64,000 nucleotides of DNA from Ziziphus jujuba (lineage: Eukaryota > Streptophyta > Magnoliopsida > Rosales > Rhamnaceae). Made by a program: the position numbers and the translations under genes. The stretch spans positions 18,693,001 to 18,757,000 of the forward strand of contig NC_083390.1 in NCBI RefSeq assembly GCF_031755915.1, given 5' to 3'. Of this stretch, positions 12,301 to 20,451 are shown piece by piece. The number at the start of each line of letters is the position of its first letter. Positions within the stretch are counted from its first letter, which is position 1. The notes below the pieces were generated by a model. That model did no database searches. It had not been told where the DNA came from and worked only from the letters and a program-made list of their open reading frames with translations.

Positions 12301-12509
12301 GAATAAATATTAACTATTGAATATTGTTCTAATAATACTAATATATGTCACGATAATTGTTTTTTTGTAGTGGTGACTGTGGCGTGTTTACACTCAAGAC
12401 CATCGAGTTTTTACATACTAGATTACCAGTGACATTCACATAAGATGACATAGAGTTTTTTAGGAGGAAGTATGCATATGAAGCTTACAACAAAGAACTA
12501 AGCATATGA
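9334..12509 (+). pseudogene. DUF1985 / Ulp1 (C48) protease-like gene of a MULE, degenerate
   Basis: The exon trail reads ATG 9334, then a DUF1985-like region (MVFDFGGRGARFTRRDFTII, LRFDYKPNRR; about 9535-10270), a linker with a coiled-coil-like segment (10862-11110), and a C48 peptidase region. The triad is recognisable: His in IHW (near 12040), Asp in VYDSN (near 12090) and Cys in GDCGVF (near 12374). Plausible introns: about 10039-10150, 10279-10440, 10797-10864, 11499-11604, about 11700-11783, 11902-12013 and 12272-12370. Damage: in-frame stops at 9508 (TAA), near 9934 (TAG in place of Trp), 10639 (TAG), near 11864 (TAA) and 12440 (TAA), plus a frameshift near 9885-9895. Final TGA 12507-12509. 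In plants such genes are mostly transposon cargo that may act on SUMO-like proteins. Certainly non-coding as it stands. Confidence 0.75.
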
Positions 12510-12737
12510 GCTGGGTGGTGATGCATTTTTCTTTCCTTTTGTCATGTTTATATATGCATATTCTTTATTATATTAGACTTTTAATTGTAAAGATAATAGT
12601 GGCTTATAATGTTCATTTAACAAAGATAACGATGTGTTATTGATATAAGAATAACTAATTGATCTTATAGAAAATGTGCCATATTTATTTATTAGAATTC
12701 CATTATACACAAATGTCTTACGAGGTCAATTGCAGAT

Positions 12738-12993
12738 TCTAAAAAATTTTCTGCTTTTCGGAAAATATTTCCTCTAGGCGGAAAACTTTTCCTCTTGAAG
12801 GAAAAATTTTCTTCCAGTTGGAATCCCATATGGAGATCAATTGAAACCTCAAGATAATTTTCCGCCAGGCAGAAAATTTTTCCTCCAAGAGGAAATCGCT
12901 TTCCTCCTGTTGGAAAAAATTTTCTCCAAGCGGAAATCGTTGAATAATTTTTACTCATATGAGAAACTAATTTCCTCCACTTGGAAAATCAAT
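12738..12993. repeat. array of GGAAAA/TTTTCC palindromic repeats, right of the Ulp1-like gene
   Basis: About eight to ten imperfect units (GGCGGAAAACTTTTCCTC, GGCAGAAAATTTTTCCTCC, TTGGAAAAAATTTTCTCC and others) follow the end of the Ulp1-like pseudogene by about 230 bp. They match the shorter array at 9189-9297 on its other side. The array lies between the 3' ends of two convergent transposon genes. Confidence 0.7.
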
Positions 12994-13352
12994 TTCATAG
13001 ATTATTTAAGTTAATAGTAGGGTAAAAAAATTGAGAGTGGAGACAAATATTATATAAGATGAAGATGGATTTAACAAAAAATGTATTAACATTTAAAATC
13101 AATAACCATTTTAAAGAAAAGAAAAAATGATATATATATTTGTTTTTCTATTCAAAATCATTTGGACATTTCATAAAATGAGATGTAAACTAAAGATTTA
13201 AAATCAACTCCAGAAAGCTTCTTTTCATTTGGAATTAAATTCAAAAAAAAAAGATTGCTAATAAATTTTCCACCGTCGAGTAGAAAATATAATATCCAAG
13301 ATATGAAATAATTATCAAAACATATTAAACCATAATACTAAATTAAAACTTT

Positions 13353-14338
13353 CTAATTCAAAGCATAAGACAATGGATTCGTACATATCTGCCTATAATG
13401 TCCCACACCACAGCATCGGCTATATCTACGTTCAATAACATCTTCACCTTCGGATGGTATGCGTTGCATCCTCGGCCTATCGGCTCACCTACGTGTCTAT
13501 ATTGGTGGAAGAACAATATGACTTGCCACATCATCGAGGGCATGGCACTGTTTTTCATCTAACATAGGGTAAATGGACTCAGCATAAGCTGCACGATATG
13601 CATCCGCAGTGTAGTAATGAGAACACATGCCATAAGGAGCAATTTTGCGGTCTCTGCTAGCGGCAATACAATGATCACAAGGATATTGATCAAGATCAAA
13701 GACTTTGCATGAGCATGTTTTTTTTTTAGATTAACTGTACCCCTCAAACTCCCACCTTCCACAAGAAATTCATGCATATTAATGGCTTTCACACGTAGTC
13801 CGATGGACTTCAAATTTCGTAGTTTGAGTTGCTCTTCCATATAGTCAGTCACAGGCTTCGTCAATTTTGCACCTCCAGTACGTTGCTCATAAAACCACAT
13901 TTGCAATAAATCCCGTATGTGCTCAATTAATGCTACTATTGGCATTTCTCTAGCATCTAGGAAAATACCATTCAAGCTTTCTGCAATATTAGTGGTCATG
14001 ATAGTATATCTTCTACATGGAGAAAGAGAACGTGTCCACCTTGTAGGGTCACATGATTGAATGTACTGGGCAGCCCTATTGTTTTTTGTCTCAATTTGCC
14101 CCATATAAAACTCAAAATCTTCAACCAAATATGCACTAGCTGCGAGCATGAAACATTGTATTATTGTTTCATCTTTCGCATGTCCATTTGCTTTAATATT
14201 TCTGCTTATATGATACGTGCACAACGCATGGTATGCATTGGGAAAACTTTGCGCAATACCCTTTCAATAGCGGGGTGTCTATCACTCACAAACACTAAAT
14301 CCGGGAAATCTCCCATGGCATCCTTGAGGTTTTGGAAA
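13353..14338 (-). pseudogene. MULE (MuDR-like) transposase, C-terminal half, degenerate
   Basis: Read leftward from 14338 it begins in the middle of the MULE transposase domain (MGDFPDLVFVSDRHPAIE), continues CTYHISRNIKANG and the signature TTNIAESLNGIFLDARE with LLQMWFYEQR, then a SWIM zinc finger (CSCKVFDLDQ, then CDHC) and a zinc knuckle of the CxxCxxxGHxxxxC type just before the stop (13353-13355). Damage: a one-base loss near 14240, a frameshift at an A10 run (13724-13733 area) in front of the SWIM finger, and in-frame TAG and TGA between SWIM and knuckle. The N-terminal half and catalytic start are absent; homology ends where the 29-bp repeat begins. It cannot make active transposase. 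Confidence 0.85.
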
Positions 14339-14340
14339 AA

Positions 14341-14368
14341 CTAAGAGCCAAATAATAGTAAACGTAAG
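14341..14368 (+). repeat. third copy of the 29-bp repeat, right edge of the island
   Basis: CTAAGAGCCAAATAATAG followed by TAAACGTAAG matches 6097-6125 and 6127-6155 with one base deleted. It directly abuts the truncated transposase. Confidence 0.75.
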
Positions 14369-14631
14369 CCAGCCAATACCAATCAAGCCCCCATAACAAT
14401 AAACATGGAGATATATATTTTCTTCTATCTATCAAATAATACTTTAACATGAAGGTAGACGAGAATACATTTCTCTTGCCCATAACACAAGCGGACAGCA
14501 GAGAAGCAAAGGGAGTAGTTTCAGTGTGTGGGAAAAAAAGGTGATATTTACGTGTCAGCTAGAGAGGAAGCATAAAAAAGGGGAAAAAAAAAAAAGGTGA
14601 ACAAATTTCTGTGCCAACGAATACCACAAAG
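14369..14631 (+). promoter_or_regulatory. upstream region of RLP unit 2
   Basis: 263 bp between the island edge and the RLP start codon. It contains the AT-rich stretch ATATATATTTTC near 14412 and a poly-A run at 14582-14595. No TATA box can be assigned with confidence. The original promoter was probably longer and is now separated by the 8.2-kb island. Confidence 0.3.
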
Positions 14632-17600
14632 ATGAGAGGTAGTGGTAGATGGCTTGCATTGTGCAGTGGACTTGTATTATCCATTGCAACAATCACCATA
14701 TTCAGCAAGCGTGGCGAAAGTAAAGTTCCAGCACGGTGCATAGACAGCGAGAGACAAGCTCTTCTCAACTTCAAACATGGTCTTGTAGATTATCATAACA
14801 TGTTATCGTCTTGGACAAGTGGCAAAGAAAAATATTGTTGCATGTGGAGAGGAATCAAATGTGACAATAGAACCAATCATGTCGTCATGCTTAACCTTGC
14901 TGGATATTGTCGTGAATATGATCACCAAAGGTCTGATTATGATATCGCTAGATACTTTGATGAATATGAAACATATGTAGCTTTTACTTGGGGCCCCTCC
15001 AATTTTGGGGGTGAGATTGGATCTTCCTTGGTTGAATTGAAATACTTGAGGCACTTGAACCTCAGTATCAATGATTTTACTCGGATTCCAAACCTCATTG
15101 GTTCTTTAGCTCGGCTCAGATATCTCAACCTCAGATGGAATCCAATAAGTGGAACTATCCCTTCCCAACTTGGAAATCTCACTAGGTTGCGTTTTCTTCA
15201 TCTATATTCTCATGAAGTAATGATTGCTGAGGATCTCGAATGGCTTCCTTGTCTCTCTTCTCTGACAACCCTTACATTGGGTCGTCTCAATCTATCCAAG
15301 CCGATGGATTGGCTCCAATCAATCAGAAGGACCCCTTCATTGTCAAGCTTGCAATTATGGGACTGCCACTTTCCTTATGAGGTGAACGTAGGTACTTCAT
15401 CTCTTTCTCAATAAACTCTTCCAACTCTCTCAGAACTTTAAAGGTAGTAGCGAGTACAATAGATCCTATAGCAGTTCCTTGGTTGCTAAATGTTAGTCGT
15501 AATTTGGTCAATCTTAATAGAAGGGGGAGCAAAATAAGGGTCCCACTTCCAAATTCTTTTGACAATATGAGGTCCCTAGAAAATATTGATTGGACATCAA
15601 ACAATATAGAAGGTGGAATACCAAAAAAATCCATGGGGAATCTTTGCAATTTGAAGTCACTGAATCTTTCTTACAACTCTTTAAATGGTACAATAATTGA
15701 TCTCTTGGAGAGTTTGGTTGGTTGTGCTAGAAAATCCTTAGAGATTTTGAATTTGCAAGACAACAAACTTGGAGATTCGTTGTTTGATCTTTCCAGATTT
15801 TCATCCTTGAAAGAGTTATATTTAGCTAATAATGAATTGAATGGTAGCATAATGGAAAATATTGGTCAGCTCTCTAATCTTGAGATTTTGGATGTTTCAT
15901 CAAATTATATTACTGGAATGGTCTCCAAACTGAATGGTACCATGCCTGATCTACTACAATTTTCATCACTAAAAGAGTTATATTTAGCTAATAATAAACT
16001 GAATGGCAGCTTAATGGAAAGTATTGGCCCGCTCTCTAATCTTGAGGTCTTAGATGTTTCTTCAAATTATATTACTGGGGTGGTCTCCAAAACTCAGTTA
16101 CAGAAACTATCCAAATTGAAGAAGCTTGATTTATCATTAAACTCTTTGATAATCGATATTGAGTCCAAGTGGGTTCCACCTTTTCAACTGTTTGTATTGA
16201 AATTGGGATCTTGTAGGTTGGGTCCATCATTTCCTAGTTGGCTTCAAACGCAATCGAAATTGTTTAGACTTGATATCTCCAATTCTGGAATTTCAGATTA
16301 TATCCCTGACTGGTTCTATAATCTAACTCCCAAATTAAGATATTTAAACCTGTCTTTCAATTCTATCAAAGGTACCTTACCAAATTTTCCCTTGAGATTC
16401 GATAATTACCCAATTATTGATTTGAGCTGCAACCAGTTTCATGGTTCCATTCCAATTTCTCTTGCTAATGCAACTGCATTAAATCTCTCCAACAACACAT
16501 TCACCATCTTCCAGCCTTTCTTATGTACAGACCTATCTGATAGGCCAACAACTTTTCTTGACCTTTCTAACAATATGTTATCTGAAAGCCTTCCTGATTG
16601 TTGGATGCATTGGAGTGAATTGATAGTTCTTAATTTGGAAAACAATAAATTGTCAGGAAATATTCCATCCTCAATGGGTTCACTATATCATATTTCAACA
16701 TTGCGTTTGAGCAACAACAACATCTCAGGAATTTTGCCTTCCTCGTTGAAGAAATGCAGTTTGCTACGACTTTTAGATGTTGGACAAAACAATTTGTATG
16801 GAGAAATACCAACATGGATTGGAGATTATCTAACTGATTTGGTTGTCCTACATTTAAAGTCAAATAGATTCTACGGGAGCTTACCTTTAAATTTATGTCA
16901 GCTTAGTGATATTCAAATACTGGACCTTTCCCTAAATGATTTATCTGGATTCATTCCACGGTGCTTCCATAACTTCACCCGAATGGTTCATAAAGTAAAT
17001 GATTATGTTAGCAGTTCTTTATCTACAGGCATTGATTCTTTATATATCATTGATCCATCGAGAGGTTATGGACGAATCTTTGTAAATTATGAATACATAA
17101 CATGGAAAGGGAAAAACTACAAGTACGACAGGAATCTCTGGCTACTCAGAATCATTGATCTTTCAAGTAATAAACTGACCGGAGAGATTCCTATAAATCT
17201 GACAAATCTTGTAGTGTTAGTCCAGTTAAACCTCTCAAGGAACAACTTGAGTGGAACCATCCCTGAAAGCATAGGGAAGATGGAGCCGCTGGAATCTCTA
17301 GATCTATCTCACAACCAGCTTTCTGGTAAAATTCCAATGGGATTAGCTGATCTGTCTTTTTTAGGTTTCTTGGACTTGTCGAATAACCAGTTGTGGGGAA
17401 GAATACCTACAGGCACTCAGTTGCAAACCTTTGAAGCTTCTGTATATTCGGAGAACAGAGGACTTTGTGGACCTCCTCTGATTGCTACATGTTGTGGAGA
17501 TGGAAAATTACAAGAAACTTCTACCCCATGTGAAACCACAGTTGGAAAATTGCAAGAAGATAATGCAGAATGGGTTGACATGTCATGGTTTTATATGGGA

Positions 17601-17732
17601 ATTGGAGTTGGATTTGGTATTGGGTTTCTGGGAGTATGTGGGTTGGCTTTGTTCTTCAACACATCCTGGAGACGTCTCTATTTTAAACAGCTGTTGAATC
17701 GTTGGAGGACCAGCAACTATGGAGCTAATTGA
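14632..17732 (+). pseudogene. LRR receptor-like protein (EIX/Cf type), unit 2; full length but with a one-base frameshift
   Basis: Full-length RLP, about 1033 residues if one missing base is allowed for. The start is the ATG at 14632; the codon at 14611 is GTG and is not a start in a plant gene. Seen: signal peptide (residues 1 to about 28), LRRNT domain (CIDSERQALLNFKHG at 36-50, KYCCMWRGIKC at 67-77), a long LRR array, an island before the last four LRRs, an acidic juxtamembrane stretch, a Gly-rich membrane span with GxxxG spacing and a short tail ending NYGAN. Near 15410 one T is missing compared with unit 1 (TCTCA-ATAAAC against TCTCATATAAAT), giving TAA at 15412-15414; the LRR frame resumes at once and stays open to 17732. 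A 162-bp in-frame duplication adds two LRRs. Family role: pattern-recognition immune receptor working with SOBIR1. Dead allele, reading-error artefact or recent mutation cannot be told apart here. Confidence 0.9.
15765..16088 (+). repeat. in-frame 162-bp tandem duplication inside RLP unit 2
   Basis: 15765-15926 and 15927-16088 are tandem copies, about 85-90% alike by eye; both encode FSSLKELYLANN and LSNLEILDVSSNYITG or close variants. The unit is 54 codons, about two LRRs. Units 1 and 3 have only one copy, so unit 2 gained two LRRs, probably by unequal exchange. Confidence 0.85.
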
Positions 17733-17751
17733 GAAGGCCACTTTGAACTTG

Positions 17752-17871
17752 GTAAGAGTGTTTCCATTTTTTTATTTTTTTTTACTTTTCCTTCTTTTAA
17801 TTTACTATTTAATCATAATTTTTGTGTCTCTGATATAACTCTTATTTATGTTTCTTGTATAATGTTTACAG
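17752..17871 (+). other. intron in the 3' UTR of RLP unit 2
   Basis: CTTG|GTAAGAG at 17751-17752 and GTTTACAG|GGACCTC at 17871 match the donor and acceptor found after the stop codon in units 1 and 3. The length is 120 bp. Confidence 0.6.
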
Positions 17872-19253
17872 GGACCTCAACACACTGGCAGTTTAAAGAA
17901 TCAACAATTAAATTATCGTCCAGCGAGGGACACGTGTATCTGATATGCATATGTTGTCTGATGATGAAATCATTACTTTTTGGGGAAAAAAAAAAAAATT
18001 AAGTGTGTGTGTGTATTCGAGTTTTTGTGAAATGATTCATGCATGATGAAAAACAAACTCTTAGTATGGCATTCCCTAGAAAGTTCTTATGGTTGCTTCT
18101 GTAATTGTGTTTTGTGTTGTGTAAATTCCACGAGGAGCGCGTATTGTGTTGGTAGTATTATTGAATTCAACTTCCTAAGTAACAATAGAAATATTTATAT
18201 TTTTTTAATTTCATTTCTTCCATTATCCTTTTGTCTAAAATTTTTCAACCTATTATTCCAGTTATACGTACGTTTATGCACCTAATACTACAGAATTTTA
18301 TTCTTAAGTACTATTTTCTTTTCTTTTCTTTAAATTTATAAAATAGATAATCTTTATTGATTACAAAACTAATTAATAATACAAACTACAATATTACATA
18401 TATCTAAGAAGATAAGACAACAATAAAAGTACAGAGCTAGTAATTTTTGCAGCTAACCAACTATTTTCTGCAGTAATTAATGTTAATTAATAGTCTATAT
18501 TGAGCATTGTTCCCAATTAAAAGTCTAACTAGTTAGATTTTTGGAGCCCGCCAAAATATTATATTATTTGTCACTAAGAACAAGAGGTTCGTCTCCATTG
18601 CTTGGGACACAGAGCCTCTTAAGTTCAGCATACATGTCGTTGATGAAGGATGTTGTCTCCTTTACAGGTTTCTCCATGGCTTCTTTAAGCTTGTTTTAAG
18701 CAACACAATACGCTTCCTGCCCATTCAAACTCCAATTTTCAATATTTTCATATTTCAAAAATAAGCTGTAAATTTAACAAGTTGAACTAAAATATAACTG
18801 TGGTTGAGATTGTTTTGAAAGCATTTTATATTATCATAGACATACCATGAATTTGTCAAGGTGTGAAGAATTGGGAATGATAGTAGCAGCCTCATGGAGG
18901 TTGGCATTGGAATGTTGATGTGGTGAACTTGTTATGCCAACCTGATATTCAAGTTTACCCAACCCCACCTGACGACATTGTCTGTGTTTAGATAAAAAGA
19001 CATATATTCTTACTGATTAGCAGCTACTCGTCGACCTTTTTATATGACGTGGATTCTGCTTTTGCTCAAGTGTTGACCTAATTTGATTCTTATCTCAACC
19101 TCTTACCTATCCATCTTCCTACTTATATCAGCTACATATTCATATCAACCCACCAAAAAAAAAAAAAAAAAAAAAAGATTCAAATTGAAAATCTTTTGGG
19201 TGCTAAATATGTCACCGCCAATCTAACTATCTTTGACACCTATGTAATCCTAC

Positions 19254-19258
19254 CAAAC
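19254..19258. other. target-site duplication CAAAC, left
   Basis: CAAAC directly precedes the left LTR and is repeated at 24978-24982 directly after the right LTR. The empty site is preserved in unit 3 (CCTACCAAACCATATC near 32310-32325). Confidence 0.95.
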
Positions 19259-19733
19259 TGTGAAGTCCAGCCGCACCACCCACAGCCACCATTTTTGACA
19301 CACCGACAGCCACCATTCTTGACACACCGACAGCCACCATTCTTGACAATGGCCATTGCTGCACCGAAAATGGATTGATCAACAATTGTGGGCTAAGCTG
19401 TTGAAGATTGTGGCCATGCAACCGACCTTGTAAGCCTATAAATAGGCTCCTTCCCGTTGCATGCAAACCAAGCCAAGTGAGCAAAGCTCAATATTATCCC
19501 AAGTGAGGAATATTGAGAGAAAACTCCGAGAGAAAGAGTGTTTAAGTTCCAGAGAGAGCTTGAGAGAAGAGTGAGCAATTCCAGAGAGAATTGGAGAGTG
19601 TAGGGAGAGATTCCACGTGAGAATCCAAGAGAGAAGTTTTTGTATTTTTGTATTCTATTTCAAAGAGAGTAATAGAATTCTTTTTATTTTTCTTCTCATA
19701 TTTCTTCTCTAACGTGGTCAGAGAACCACAACA
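19259..19733 (+). repeat. left LTR of the Copia element
   Basis: 475 bp from TGTGAAGTCC to CCACAACA. It contains about 2.6 copies of a 24-bp repeat (CAGCCACCATTCTTGACACA type, 19282-19350), the sort of repeated block that often serves as an enhancer in plant Copia U3 regions, followed by a TATA box. Confidence 0.95.
19437..19444 (+). promoter_or_regulatory. TATA box of the Copia LTR promoter
   Basis: TATAAATA within CCTATAAATAGG, about 180 bp into the LTR. The same box lies at 24681-24688 in the right LTR. Transcription would start about 25-35 bp downstream. Confidence 0.7.
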
Positions 19734-19735
19734 AG

Positions 19736-19747
19736 TGGTATCAGAGC
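19736..19747 (+). other. primer-binding site
   Basis: TGGTATCAGAGC, complementary to the 3' end of initiator methionine tRNA and typical for plant Copia elements, starts three bases after the left LTR. Confidence 0.9.
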
Positions 19748-19967
19748 TCCAGGTCGAGAGTTTGGGTTCAAAATTTGAAGAAACAAAGCTACTGTTCTTC
19801 AAGTTGGTGTTTCGAAAAGTTGCTCAAATAATTAATTTGACAATACCAGGTGAAAGTAGTCGACGAGACGAGAACACACAAGTTTTCGGAGAGAAAGACA
19901 CCGTCTCACGCGCCCGCACGCGCCGCCTGAAGGTTTCTGCAACAAGTCACGCGCCGTCTGGAGGTTG

Positions 19968-20102
19968 AAGACGACCACGTCAGCAGACACGTCAGCGCCC
20001 CGGACACGTCATCTACCACGCCAGCCGACACGTCGTCCGCTACGCCAGCCGACACGTCATCTGCCACGTGTTGACACGTCAGCACAATCTGCCACGTCAT
20101 CA
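19968..20102 (+). repeat. ACGT-rich degenerate repeats in the Copia leader
   Basis: About five units of 22-24 bp of the form CCGACACGTCATCTRCCACGCCAG, with many ACGT cores and one CACGTG at 20065-20070. They lie in the untranslated leader between primer site and gag. Confidence 0.7.
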
Positions 20103-20110
20103 ATACTTTC

Positions 20111-20370
20111 TGAAATTACAGAACAGCCCCTAAATTATTGAAAATTACAGATTGACCCCTGTAGTTTCTGAAATTACGGAACAGCCCTGAATTATTGGAA
20201 ATTACATATTGACCCCTGTAGTTTCTGAAATTACGGAACAGCCCCTGAATTATTGGAAATTACAAATTGACCCCTGAAGTTACTGTATTTGCAGGTTGAC
20301 CCAGATATTTTATGGAATTACAGTTTTGCCCCAAAATTTCTGGTAATTATATTTTGACCCTGAAAGAGTC
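20111..20370 (+). repeat. 29-bp minisatellite in the Copia leader, about nine copies
   Basis: Units alternate between GAAATTACRGAACAGCCCC and GAAATTACARATTGACCCC types, each about 29 bp, so a 58-bp dimer repeats clearly (starts at 20111, 20169, 20226) and then decays over three or four further units to about 20370. It ends about 80 bp before the gag ATG. Confidence 0.8.
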
Positions 20371-20451
20371 AAGTCCACCATTTTCGGCCGTTCCGGACGC
20401 AACGGTTAACTCCATTTTGCCAAATTCAGCTCCATTTTTGGTCAAGCCATA

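Larger units (their letters stand above)
6156..14340. mobile_element. transposon-derived island (MULE-like, with Ulp1-like gene), degenerate
   Basis: This segment separates RLP unit 2 from its likely upstream DNA. It contains a DUF1985/Ulp1 protease-like pseudogene on the plus strand (9334-12509) and the C-terminal part of a MULE transposase on the minus strand (13353-14338), arranged tail to tail. Some plant MULEs (Kaonashi type) carry both a MuDR-like transposase and a Ulp1-like protease gene, which fits. The transposase stops at the right edge, so that end is truncated, and I could not find convincing terminal inverted repeats. Boundaries are inferred from the flanking 29-bp direct repeats. 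Confidence 0.5.

Noticed and set aside
12692..12958. Minus-strand frame with repeated GGKRFP/GGKIF motifs, a possible repeat protein.
   Set aside because: The pattern is the translation of the GGAAAA/TTTTCC DNA repeats, not an independent gene.
14611..14631. Start of RLP unit 2 at 14611.
   Set aside because: That codon is GTG. The first ATG, at 14632, gives a normal signal peptide.
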